The notes: generated by a model not told the origin, from the sequence alone. A stretch of 7,419 bases of DNA from Streptococcaceae bacterium (GCA_031285105.1 JAITWV010000112.1:1-7419); one strand, 5' to 3'. Shown: positions 1 through 6,830, counted from the first letter of the stretch. Numbers and translations are program-made.

Positions 1-118
1 GTCCGGCTACAGCAGGGCGGACACCCTAAGCGCAGAGCCAAGCCAGCCGAAAATTCGCAGTGTTGAAATTCACAAGCTTCGCTTTTCAAGTATCAATTTA
101 ACTTACGATGTACTAAAG
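1..118 (+). repeat. Left copy of a 118-bp inverted repeat element
   Basis: This stretch aligns over exactly 118 bases with the reverse complement of 7245-7362. Conserved blocks are GTCCGGCTACAGCA at the start, CACCCTAAGCGC and GCCAGCCGAAAATTCGCAG in the middle, AATTCACAA further on, and CTTACGNTGTACTAAAG at the end. Two stretches between them have diverged, and by eye overall identity is roughly 80%. The first 60 bases are clearly GC-richer than the rest of the window. The outer arms CGGCT and AGCCG can pair, but the inner stem seen in the right copy is broken here by mismatches. The element may begin upstream of the window edge. No open reading frame is evident, and no known repeat family was recognised. 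Confidence 0.85.
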
Positions 119-187
119 TGATTATTTTCCTAAATATTAATCAAAACCAACACGATTAACTAAATGAGTTTATCTTAATCTTATTAC

Positions 188-217
188 AAAAAACCGCAAA
201 CATTAAAAGTCTGCGGT
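188..217 (-). terminator. Rho-independent terminator of ylxM-ffh
   Basis: Read on the minus strand, ACCGCAGAC pairs with GTTTGCGGT (9 bp, one G-U pair) around the loop TTTTAAT, followed directly by six Ts. It lies 8 bases past the ffh stop codon. It ends the operon before the left repeat. Confidence 0.9.
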
Positions 218-225
218 CCCTAAAA

Positions 226-1695
226 TTATTTTCTTTTCTTCTTCTTTTTCTTCAATTGTTTATTCATACGATTCATCGCTTGCTTCATCGCCATGTCTCC
301 AAGTTTTCCTTTGATACCACGACCGCCTCCGAATCCTCCGGGCATACCAGGCATTCCTCCACCCATACCCATTTGACCCATCATCTTGTCCATATCACCA
401 TTGGTCATCATTTGCATCATTTCTTTGGCTTGATTGAACGATTTGATCATCTTGTTCACTTCGATTACCGTATTTCCTGAACCTTTGGCAATTCTACGGC
501 GACGTGAAGGGGTTAGCATGTCAGGATTTTCACGTTCTTGCTTGGTCATTGACTGCACCATAGCTTTTTGGCGAACCATGATTTTTGGATCAATTTGAAC
601 GTTATCAAGCCCTGGAACTTGGCTCATCCCTGGAATCATTTTAATTAAATCTTCAATTGGTCCCATATTATTGACTTGATCCATTTGGTCAATAAAGTCA
701 TTGAAATCAAAGGTATTTTCACGCATTTTTTGTTCTAGTTCTTGCGCTTTTTTCTCATCATAATCTAGTTGAGCTTTTTCAATTAAAGTTAATAAATCCC
801 CCATCCCTAAAATACGAGAAGACATGCGTTCTGGATGGAAAACTTCTAAGTCTGTAAGTTTTTCACCGGTACCTGAAAACTTAATCGGTGCACCAGTCAC
901 TTGACGAATGGAAAGGGCAGCACCACCACGTGTATCACCGTCGAGTTTTGTGATAATAACCCCGGTAATACCTAAATCTTCATTAAATTTAGCAGCAACG
1001 TTCACGGCATCTTGTCCGGTCATGGCATCTACTACCAAAAGAATTTCATCAGGATTTGCGATTGTCTTGATTTGTTTTAATTCATCCATCAAGACTTCAT
1101 CAATCGCTAAACGTCCAGCAGTATCAATTAAAACATAATCATTTTTGTTTTCACGTGCCTCTTCTAATCCAAGGCGAACAATTTCAACTGGCGAGATGTC
1201 TGTACCTCTATCAAAAACAGGAACATTAATTTGTTCACCTAATGTTTTTAACTGATCAATAGCCGCTGGTCGATATACGTCGGCTGCGATCATCAATGGA
1301 CGAGCGTTTTCTTCTTTGACTAATTTGTTGTCTAATTTTCCTGCAAAAGTTGTTTTACCAGCCCCTTGCAAACCACTCATCATGATAATCGTTGGAATTT
1401 TATCTGATTTATTTAAACCAACCGTATCGCCACCAAGGGTTTTCGTTAACTCTTCATCAACGATTTTGACGATTTGTTGAGCTGGGTTTAACGTTTCTAA
1501 TACCTCAGCACCAATTGCTCGATTGGAAACTGCTTTGGTAAATTCTTTGACTACTGGTAAAGCAACGTCGGCTTCAAGTAAAGCTAGACGAATTTCACGC
1601 ATCATTTCCTTGATATCAGCTTCAGAAATTTTTCCTTTTTTTCTTAATGCCGCAAATGCGTTTTGCATACGTTTTGTTAAACTTTCAAATGCCAT
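226..1695 (-). CDS. ffh: Signal recognition particle protein Ffh (SRP54 GTPase)
   Basis: Protein of the signal recognition particle. It binds 4.5S RNA and hydrophobic signal sequences on ribosome-bound nascent chains and delivers them, through FtsY, to the membrane translocon. The 489 residues show the N domain (about 1-95), then the G domain with P-loop GLQGAGKTT (108-116), DTAGR (191-195), TKLDGD (249-254) and GTGEK (275-279). The methionine-rich M domain (about 330-433) carries the RNA-binding SRRRRIAKGSG motif (397-407). A Met/Gly-rich linker and a lysine-rich tail close the protein, which makes it somewhat longer than the roughly 450-residue core. The start is set by a GAGGAG ribosome binding site inside the last codons of ylxM, only 2 bases separating the genes, so translation is probably coupled. 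No frameshift is seen. Confidence 0.98.
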   Translation of the reverse strand: MAFESLTKRMQNAFAALRKKGKISEADIKEMMREIRLALLEADVALPVVKEFTKAVSNRAIGAEVLETLNPAQQIVKIVDEELTKTLGGDTVGLNKSDKIPTIIMMSGLQGAGKTTFAGKLDNKLVKEENARPLMIAADVYRPAAIDQLKTLGEQINVPVFDRGTDISPVEIVRLGLEEARENKNDYVLIDTAGRLAIDEVLMDELKQIKTIANPDEILLVVDAMTGQDAVNVAAKFNEDLGITGVIITKLDGDTRGGAALSIRQVTGAPIKFSGTGEKLTDLEVFHPERMSSRILGMGDLLTLIEKAQLDYDEKKAQELEQKMRENTFDFNDFIDQMDQVNNMGPIEDLIKMIPGMSQVPGLDNVQIDPKIMVRQKAMVQSMTKQERENPDMLTPSRRRRIAKGSGNTVIEVNKMIKSFNQAKEMMQMMTNGDMDKMMGQMGMGGGMPGMPGGFGGGRGIKGKLGDMAMKQAMNRMNKQLKKKKKKRK

Positions 1696-1697
1696 GA

Positions 1698-2027
1698 TTA
1701 ATTCTCCTCAATTTCTTGTAATTCATGTAATTTTTCAACCAAAAAAGCATCACTTTGGTATTTTTCTAATAATTCATCCAATATCTCACCACGCACGATA
1801 TAATTAGAATATAAGCTTAATTTGCGCTCATAATCTTCTAAAATTTTTTCCGTCCGCTTAATATTATCATACACCGCTTGTCTTGAAACTTGGAACTCTT
1901 CTGCAATTTCACCCAATGAATGATCAAATGAATAATACAATTCAATATAATTCATTTGCTTTGTGGTCAAAAGGGTCGAATAAAACTCAAAAAGTGCGTT
2001 CATACGGTTTGTTTTTTCAATTTCCAT
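1698..2027 (-). CDS. ylxM: YlxM family helix-turn-helix protein, SRP-associated
   Basis: Small 109-residue protein of the YlxM/p13 family (UPF0122), found next to ffh in many Firmicutes. Residues about 18-66 form a sigma-factor-like helix-turn-helix, with the recognition segment VSRQAVYDNIKR (47-58) and then a charged helical tail. In streptococci, members of this family have been linked to SRP function, modulating the GTPase activity of Ffh and FtsY; that is family knowledge, not visible here. It is the first gene of the operon, 2 bases before ffh. A GGAG ribosome binding site (2038-2041) lies 10 bases before the ATG. The length is normal and the gene is intact. Confidence 0.95.
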   Translation of the reverse strand: MEIEKTNRMNALFEFYSTLLTTKQMNYIELYYSFDHSLGEIAEEFQVSRQAVYDNIKRTEKILEDYERKLSLYSNYIVRGEILDELLEKYQSDAFLVEKLHELQEIEEN

Positions 2028-2050
2028 AATTTTTCAACTCCATGTTACAT

Positions 2051-2077
2051 AGTATAATCTAAACGCTTGTTAGTCAA
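2051..2077 (-). promoter_or_regulatory. Probable sigma-A promoter of ylxM-ffh
   Basis: On the minus strand, TTGACT (2072-2077, 5 of 6 to consensus) is followed by TATACT (2051-2056, 5 of 6). The spacer is 15 bases, shorter than the ideal 17. An alternative -10, TACTAT, would give 17 but matches less well. It is the only good candidate in the divergent gap before ylxM. Confidence 0.6.
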
Positions 2078-2105
2078 TACTTCTGAGTTATTTGTGTAAA
2101 ATTAA

Positions 2106-2134
2106 CTGAAAAGATAACGTATATCTGATAAAAT
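2106..2134 (+). promoter_or_regulatory. Probable extended -10 promoter of phoP-phoR
   Basis: CTGAAA (2106-2111, 5 of 6 to the -35 consensus) is followed after 17 bases by TAAAAT (2129-2134), which is preceded by TG one base upstream as in an extended -10. Transcription would start near 2141, giving a leader of about 26 bases that contains the AAGGAG ribosome binding site (2154-2159). The -35 region overlaps one of two PhoP-box-like hexamers, see findings. Confidence 0.6.
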
Positions 2135-2166
2135 AGTTAATAATATAAGGATGAAGGAGAAATTCG

Positions 2167-2892
2167 ATGAAGAAAATTCTAGTTGTAGATGATGAAGCTT
2201 CAATTGTTACTTTACTTAAATATAATCTTGAAAAAGAAGGGTATGTTGTTGATACGGCAGATAATGGTAGTGCCGGCTATGAAATGGCGTTAGTAAACAA
2301 TTATGATTTCTTAGTGCTAGATGTCATGTTGCCAGGTATGGACGGAATGGAAATCACTCGTAAACTACGCCGCGAAAAAATTGATGTGCCAATTTTAATT
2401 TTGACTGCTAAAGATGACCCTATTGAAAAAATTATTGGGTTAGAAATTGGTGCGGATGATTATTTGACCAAACCATTTTCTCCTCGTGAGGTAATTGCGC
2501 GCATGAAGGCTATTTTTCGTCGAGAAGAACTTTCACGTACATCTATAATAGAAGAAAAGAAACCAGATGCGACAAATTCTGATAATTATTTAGTTATTGG
2601 TGATATTGCAGTCAACCAAGAAGAATATTTGGTAAAAGTCCGCGGCAAAGAAATTGAATTAACTCCAAAGGAATTTGAAATTTTGGTTTATTTCATGCAA
2701 CGAAAAGACCGAATTATTTCACGTGATATTTTACTTGATCGTATGTGGTCCTTTGACTTTGATGGGCAAACAAGAATTGTCGATGTGCATATTTCACATA
2801 TTCGTGAAAAAATTGAAATTGATCCCAAAAAACCACAATATTTACTTACCGTTCGTGGCTTTGGTTATCGTTTTCAAGCGCCAAAACAATAA
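2167..2892 (+). CDS. phoP: PhoP-type response regulator (OmpR/PhoB family)
   Basis: DNA-binding response regulator, expected to be phosphorylated by PhoR and to control phosphate-starvation genes. The 241 residues contain a receiver domain (about 1-120) with the acidic pair D8/D9, phospho-acceptor D52 (VLDVMLPGMDG), T80 and K102 (TKPFSP). A winged-helix DNA-binding domain follows (about 138-238), with the recognition helix around RIVDVHISHIREKI. The segment GLEIGADDYLTKPFSPREV favours PhoP over WalR, and the PAS-containing partner kinase supports this, but paralogues are hard to separate by eye. AAGGAG lies 7 bases before the ATG. The gene is divergent from ylxM and followed by phoR after 9 bases. 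In many Firmicutes these genes sit beside pst transporter genes, which are absent here. Confidence 0.9.
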   Translation: MKKILVVDDEASIVTLLKYNLEKEGYVVDTADNGSAGYEMALVNNYDFLVLDVMLPGMDGMEITRKLRREKIDVPILILTAKDDPIEKIIGLEIGADDYLTKPFSPREVIARMKAIFRREELSRTSIIEEKKPDATNSDNYLVIGDIAVNQEEYLVKVRGKEIELTPKEFEILVYFMQRKDRIISRDILLDRMWSFDFDGQTRIVDVHISHIREKIEIDPKKPQYLLTVRGFGYRFQAPKQ

Positions 2893-2897
2893 GAGGG
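2893..2897 (+). promoter_or_regulatory. Ribosome binding site of phoR, decides its start
   Basis: GAGGG directly follows the phoP stop codon. It is 1 base from the ATG at 2899 and 4 bases from the ATG at 2902, so the second ATG is the more workable start, although its spacing is still short. Confidence 0.55.
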
Positions 2898-2901
2898 TAT
2901 G

Positions 2902-4662
2902 ATGAAATTTAACAAAGAAAGTAAACGTGAAATAAGCTTTGTACTAGGAATTTTACTTGTCCTTTTCATTTCTTCGATTTGGATTGGCAATTATTTTTTT
3001 CGTGTCACCACAACCAATCAGCAATCAGCCCTTTTGCAAGATCGCTTAACACTTTTTCTCAATTATTTTCCTTTTGATGAAGTAGTGACCAATAAGCAAT
3101 TAACTCCTGAACAAACAGCTATTATCCATGAATACATCACAGGAAATAATGATCGTTTAACCTTATATGACCAGGAAGGAACTCCTTTTTTTGATAGTAT
3201 CAATAATCTAAAAGACAGTATGAACACTGAAGAAATAAATGCGCTCAAACGTGGAGCTAGTGTTGGCATTGCTAGACGAACGACAACAGACAACGAACCT
3301 TTAGAAATGATGTATGTCGCCCTTTCTGTCAATCAAAATGGCAAAAGTATTGGTTATATCCGTATTGCTGAACAAACAAGTGGTTTTGCACGTTCCATTG
3401 AAATTTTTCAAACATATCTAATCGTTGTTTTATCAATCGTTTTTGTCATACTCGCCATTTTAGCCATTCGCTTAATCCAACAAAAAAACGAACCGCTTGA
3501 GACTATTTTGCCGATATTAAAGAAAAATTTAAAGGATCCAAGTAAAAGACGCTCCATTTTAAATGAGTCATCCAATATGAATGAGCTGTATGACACGATT
3601 AATCAACTGTCTTCGCGTATGTCAAGCACGTATCAAGCGTATATTTCAACGGAAGAACAGTTTTATCGCTTTATTAATCAGCTGATGATTGGTGTTTTCT
3701 TCATTAATAAAGAAGGGTTAATTGAATTAGCAAACCCAGCTTTAGAAAAACTTTTAGCGCAAGATGCATTAAAAGAAAAAAACTATTTAAGTGCATTTGC
3801 TAATACTCCTTCGTTATCTTTGCTCATTCAACAAGCGATGAACAATAAAGAAGATGTTTTTGAAGAAATTCGTTTATCTGAACCTTCCGGAAAAGATTTG
3901 GAATTGTCTTTACGCTATATTCATGATGAAAATTCAGACATTCGTTTGATTGGTTCGGCTTATGATTTAACCAGAATCCGTCAATTAGAACGAATGCAAA
4001 AAGATTTTGTCGGAAACGTTTCGCATGAGTTAAAAACACCAGTCACTTCCTTAATTGGCTTTACCGAAACATTATTAGACGGTGCAATGGAAGACCAGGA
4101 GACAACAAAAATGTTTCTAGAGATTATTCAAAAAGATGCCCAAAGATTAGACCGACTCATTCAAGAGATTTTAACCTTGTCACGTGATACTCATCCTTAC
4201 GAAGTCGAAAAACAAGAAATTCATTTGTTTACATTTATGGTTGATTTAATGCATGGTTACAAAAGAAAAATTGAAGAAAAACAGTTAACTATTGAAATTG
4301 TCGGTGATGAAAGTTTGAAGTATCAAACACAACTGGAAATTTTTCAACCAATCATCAAGAATCTATTTGAAAATGCGGTCAATTATACCTTAGAAAATGG
4401 CCATATTTTACTTTCTTATACATTTGTACAAAATGAATTAGTAATTACCGTCAAAGACTCAGGAATTGGCATTGAACCACAAAATAAAGCCCGAATTTTT
4501 GAACGTTTCTACCGAGTTGATAAAGCACGCGCAAGGCAAACAGGAGGCACTGGACTTGGATTGTCGATTGTTGAAAATAATACTCGACTACTAGGTGGCA
4601 AAGTAACACTTGAAAGTCAAATTGGTGTTGGGTCTATTTTTAAAGTTTATTTACCTAAATAG
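2902..4662 (+). CDS. phoR: PhoR-type sensor histidine kinase
   Basis: Membrane sensor kinase, expected to phosphorylate PhoP. With the ATG at 2902 it has 586 residues; an ATG one codon earlier (2899) is possible but too close to the GAGGG ribosome binding site. Order: transmembrane segment 1 (about 11-33), an extracytoplasmic sensor region (about 34-170), transmembrane segment 2 (about 171-191), a HAMP-like linker, and a PAS domain (about 250-355). The HisKA domain follows with phospho-acceptor H375 in FVGNVSHELKTPVTS, then HATPase_c with the N box around N487 and N491 (NLFENAVNYT), D519 in DSGIG, the F box FERFYRVD and the G2 box TGGTGLGLSIV. All catalytic motifs are intact. The sensor, PAS and kinase order is typical of Gram-positive PhoR. 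It is transcribed with phoP and ends just before a strong terminator. The actual signal is not evident from the sequence. Confidence 0.9.
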   Translation: MKFNKESKREISFVLGILLVLFISSIWIGNYFFRVTTTNQQSALLQDRLTLFLNYFPFDEVVTNKQLTPEQTAIIHEYITGNNDRLTLYDQEGTPFFDSINNLKDSMNTEEINALKRGASVGIARRTTTDNEPLEMMYVALSVNQNGKSIGYIRIAEQTSGFARSIEIFQTYLIVVLSIVFVILAILAIRLIQQKNEPLETILPILKKNLKDPSKRRSILNESSNMNELYDTINQLSSRMSSTYQAYISTEEQFYRFINQLMIGVFFINKEGLIELANPALEKLLAQDALKEKNYLSAFANTPSLSLLIQQAMNNKEDVFEEIRLSEPSGKDLELSLRYIHDENSDIRLIGSAYDLTRIRQLERMQKDFVGNVSHELKTPVTSLIGFTETLLDGAMEDQETTKMFLEIIQKDAQRLDRLIQEILTLSRDTHPYEVEKQEIHLFTFMVDLMHGYKRKIEEKQLTIEIVGDESLKYQTQLEIFQPIIKNLFENAVNYTLENGHILLSYTFVQNELVITVKDSGIGIEPQNKARIFERFYRVDKARARQTGGTGLGLSIVENNTRLLGGKVTLESQIGVGSIFKVYLPK

Positions 4663-4674
4663 ACCTCTCTCATA

Positions 4675-4717
4675 AATAAAAAACGAGCACTTTACCCATG
4701 TAAGTGCTCGTTTTTTT
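4675..4717. terminator. Bidirectional terminator between phoR and yidD
   Basis: CGAGCACTT pairs with AAGTGCTCG (9 bp), with AC/GT pairing further in past one bulged T. The stem is flanked by a run of As on the left and seven Ts on the right, so it works as a U-tailed terminator in both directions. It ends phoPR on the plus strand and plsC-trmB-yidD on the minus strand. Its stem overlaps the last codons and stop codon of yidD. Confidence 0.9.
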
Positions 4718-4967
4718 CATATCTATCATTTGGATTTCTTCTTAAAGTAAAATGATCGGGTACATAATCTATACCACCTTTAACAAATGGATTACATCTT
4801 AAAATCCTAGCACTCCCCATAATAATGCCTTTAAGTGCACCGTGAAGTGTAATCGCATCAACCATATAAGCTGAACACGTTGGATAATAACGACAACTTC
4901 TTGGTAACATAGGCGAAATGAGTTTTTGATAAAATCGCACAGGGGCAATAAAAATTTTCTTCATCAT
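4692..4967 (-). CDS. yidD: Membrane protein insertion efficiency factor YidD
   Basis: Small 91-residue protein of the YidD family (formerly DUF37/UPF0161), which assists YidC-dependent insertion of inner-membrane proteins. Family features are all present: an amphipathic N-terminal segment (IAPVRFYQKLISPMLP), the signature SCRYYPTCSAY with C25 and C31, and RILRCNPF with C58. The C-terminal extension is polar and its last codons form half of the terminator stem. It lies 5 bases after the trmB stop and has no clear Shine-Dalgarno sequence before the ATG pair (4967 and 4964), so translational coupling to trmB is likely. The second ATG is an equally possible start. It is the last gene of the plsC-trmB-yidD unit. 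Confidence 0.95.
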   Translation of the reverse strand: MMKKIFIAPVRFYQKLISPMLPRSCRYYPTCSAYMVDAITLHGALKGIIMGSARILRCNPFVKGGIDYVPDHFTLRRNPNDRYEKNEHLHG

Positions 4968-4972
4968 ATCAA

Positions 4973-5614
4973 TTACACATTAAACTTCGCTTCAACACGA
5001 TAAATACGCTGACCTTTATTAGAAAACTTTTCTTCATACTCGGTCATTACATTTTCTTCATAGTTAGAAGTGTGTAAATCTAACCAAACTTGCTTAATGG
5101 TCATACCATATTGCGAAAAACTCCCCAATGAATATTCAAAAAGTCCTTGATTATCCGTTTTGAAATGAATTTCACCATTTGGCACCAAAATCTGTTCAAA
5201 GGTTGCTAAAAATGATTGATAAGTTAAGCGACGTTTTTCATGACGTGTTTTTGGCCATGGGTCTGAAAAATTCAAATACATTAAATCAACTTCATGATCA
5301 GCAAAATAATTCGTTAAGTCACTACCATCCACGCGCAACAGTTGTAAATTGGGTACATTGGCTTCAATCACGCGGTCTAGTGCATAACTTAAGACGCTTA
5401 ATTGAATATCAATGCCAATGTAATTAATTTTCGGATTTGCTTTGGCCATTTCAGTAATAAAACGCCCCTTACCTGAACCTACTTCAATATGAATTGGCTG
5501 ATTGTTACCAAAACGCTCATGCCACTTGCCTTTCCATTCATCTGGATTGGTTACCACATATTGAGCATTTTCAGCAATATATTCTTCTGAGCCTTTTCTT
5601 TTTCTAACGCGCAT
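4973..5614 (-). CDS. trmB: tRNA (guanine-N7-)-methyltransferase TrmB
   Basis: SAM-dependent enzyme that methylates N7 of G46 in the tRNA variable loop. The 213 residues match the usual length. Visible motifs are the SAM-binding loop IEVGSGKGRF (43-52), the ribose-binding acidic residue D69 in YIGIDIQ, the catalytic/tRNA motif NFSDPWPKTRHEKRRLT (115-131), FKTDN (151-155) and the C-terminal signature TEYEEKF (191-197). The ATG overlaps the end of plsC by 11 bases, and its GGAAGAGGAAG ribosome binding region lies inside plsC, so the two genes are co-transcribed and probably translationally coupled. No defects are seen. Confidence 0.97.
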   Translation of the reverse strand: MRVRKRKGSEEYIAENAQYVVTNPDEWKGKWHERFGNNQPIHIEVGSGKGRFITEMAKANPKINYIGIDIQLSVLSYALDRVIEANVPNLQLLRVDGSDLTNYFADHEVDLMYLNFSDPWPKTRHEKRRLTYQSFLATFEQILVPNGEIHFKTDNQGLFEYSLGSFSQYGMTIKQVWLDLHTSNYEENVMTEYEEKFSNKGQRIYRVEAKFNV

Positions 5615-6248
5615 TTTCTTCCTCTTCCTTTTTCTTTTTTGGAATATAAACGTAATCAGGGTTGATTTCCTTATCTAAAAAATCAAACGCTGCTTGAATA
5701 CGTCTTGATACTTCATTCATACCTTCTTCATCCATTTTGACAATGTCACTTACATCAATAGGCTCACCGAAATTAACATATGTTTTCTTTCTCTTAAACA
5801 ATCCACCTATACTCAATGGACCTTGATAAACAGCTGGAACAATCCGCACACGAGCCATTTTCGCAATTAATGAAACCCCACCTTTTAGATCCGTTGCGTG
5901 CCTTGTGCCTGTTGGAAACATGACTAAACTTACATCATCTTGCTTCAAACGTTTCACAGGATATTTAATAACCGATGGACCTGGTTTAGCGCGATTGACT
6001 GGAAAAGCGCCAAGTTTTCGAATGAACCACGCAAATAATTTATTTTTAAATAATTCTTCTTTTGCCATGAAGATAAATTTCTTTGGTCTAGCCCCAATCG
6101 CAAGATAAACTGGATCAAAAAAAGTGCGATGTGGTGCAACTAAAATAAAGTTTTCATCTTTAGGAATTCTATCTTTGTTAGTAATCTTTGCTTTACCATT
6201 TATAAGTAGCAAGAAAAAACCTACTACATCACGAACTACTGGAAACAT
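5604..6248 (-). CDS. plsC: 1-acyl-sn-glycerol-3-phosphate acyltransferase (PlsC family)
   Basis: Membrane-associated acyltransferase, expected to add the second acyl chain to lysophosphatidic acid in phospholipid synthesis. With the start at 6248 it has 214 residues. A hydrophobic N-terminal segment (about 4-16) is followed by the four acyltransferase blocks: HRTFFD (H40, D45), a block around GAFPVNR (80-86), FPTGTRH (111-117) and VPAVYQGP (137-144). Block III has Thr where the classical FPEGTR has Glu; related lactic-acid-bacterium proteins also deviate here. The tail is highly charged (KKKKEEEENAR). A GGAGG lies 7 bases before this ATG, and a good promoter lies just upstream, inside the longer frame that would begin at 6299, so the shorter start is preferred. 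The gene heads the operon with trmB and yidD. The exact acyl acceptor is inferred from the family. Confidence 0.9.
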   Translation of the reverse strand: MFPVVRDVVGFFLLLINGKAKITNKDRIPKDENFILVAPHRTFFDPVYLAIGARPKKFIFMAKEELFKNKLFAWFIRKLGAFPVNRAKPGPSVIKYPVKRLKQDDVSLVMFPTGTRHATDLKGGVSLIAKMARVRIVPAVYQGPLSIGGLFKRKKTYVNFGEPIDVSDIVKMDEEGMNEVSRRIQAAFDFLDKEINPDYVYIPKKKKEEEENAR

Positions 6249-6255
6249 TTGTTTT

Positions 6256-6260
6256 CCTCC
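6256..6260 (-). promoter_or_regulatory. Ribosome binding site fixing the plsC start
   Basis: GGAGG on the minus strand, 7 bases before the ATG at 6248. The upstream ATG at 6299 has no comparable site and lies upstream of the promoter's expected start point. Confidence 0.8.
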
Positions 6261-6281
6261 ATTTAAAAAAATTCTTTTCCT

Positions 6282-6310
6282 ATTATCGTATGTTTCCATA
6301 GAATTTACAA
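6282..6310 (-). promoter_or_regulatory. Probable sigma-A promoter of plsC-trmB-yidD
   Basis: On the minus strand, TTGTAA (6305-6310, 4 of 6) and GATAAT (6282-6287, 5 of 6) are separated by 17 bases. Transcription would start near 6275, about 27 bases before the chosen plsC ATG. Confidence 0.65.
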
Positions 6311-6326
6311 GAAAAAATTACAAATA

Positions 6327-6370
6327 ACAAAAAACCTTTAAACCCAGCTAATATTTTAGGTCTAAAGGTT
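6327..6370 (-). terminator. Rho-independent terminator of the lipoprotein gene
   Basis: On the minus strand, AACCTTTAGACC pairs with GGTTTAAAGGTT (12 bp, one G-U pair), and a T run follows. It begins 16 bases past the stop codon and ends upstream of the plsC promoter, so the lipoprotein gene and plsC are separate transcription units. Confidence 0.88.
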
Positions 6371-6386
6371 ATTATCAATTATTTAC

Positions 6387-6830
6387 CTACTCATAATAAT
6401 CTGACATTTGATTTAATGCTTGGGTAGCAGATTCAAAAGTTAAAATGAGTTGTTCGACCAAAGCTTCTTGGTACGATTTGGTTAGTTCATCCATATCCTT
6501 ACGAGTTATGTCATCAACAGACTCTTGCAAATCTTTTACCAACTCATCATACTCTTCTTGGGTATAACCTCCAAGCTTATAATAGCGTTTAATGGCTACT
6601 AAATAATCATCTGCTGCTTTTTGTAAACGATCGTGTAAGTCTTTATCCACACCAATTTCATTTTGATGCTCTTTTTCTTCTTGCGTTTTTTTGCTCTTAG
6701 TTGTTGCCTCCTCTCCAGTTTTTGGCAAATTTTCTCTAGAAGAATTCGCACTATTATTTGAACAACCTGCAACTGCGACAACACCCAAACACAAAATCAA
6801 TGTTAACAAAATTCCCTTAATCTTTTTCAT
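6387..6830 (-). CDS. Small secreted lipoprotein of unknown function
   Basis: Predicted lipoprotein of 147 residues, family not recognised. The N-terminus is a type II signal peptide: MKKIK, a hydrophobic core (about 6-20) and the lipobox VAGC with Cys23 as the lipidated residue. A low-complexity Asn/Ser/Lys/Glu-rich linker (about 24-62) comes next. A mostly helical, acidic domain (about 63-147) has heptad-like hydrophobic spacing (LHDRLQKAADDYLVAIKRYY) and ends in Tyr-Tyr-Glu. The anchored protein would sit on the outer face of the membrane. The ATG at 6830 is preferred over an in-frame GTG at 6839, because the G-rich AAGGGGTGGGGG stretch before it serves as ribosome binding site and the signal peptide then starts in the usual way. 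The gene is monocistronic with its own promoter and terminator. Confidence 0.85.
   Translation of the reverse strand: MKKIKGILLTLILCLGVVAVAGCSNNSANSSRENLPKTGEEATTKSKKTQEEKEHQNEIGVDKDLHDRLQKAADDYLVAIKRYYKLGGYTQEEYDELVKDLQESVDDITRKDMDELTKSYQEALVEQLILTFESATQALNQMSDYYE

Noticed and set aside
1..118. The end repeats as terminal inverted repeats of one large transposon spanning the window
   Set aside because: The enclosed genes are conserved housekeeping genes, there is no transposase, and no target-site duplication can be seen. Two independent copies of a small element are more likely.
908..1138. Several open frames of 60-94 codons antisense to ffh, phoR, trmB and plsC
   Set aside because: They lie opposite strongly conserved genes, have no ribosome binding sites and resemble no protein family. 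They are reading-frame shadows.
2167..4662. Assignment of the two-component pair as WalR/WalK
   Set aside because: The receiver and linker sequences and the sensor, PAS and kinase order fit PhoP/PhoR better, and the walH, walI and walJ genes that usually follow walK are absent.
6249..6299. A 17-residue N-terminal extension of PlsC starting at 6299
   Set aside because: The extension contains the GGAGG ribosome binding site and the -10 of a good promoter, and its residues do not resemble the start of PlsC proteins.
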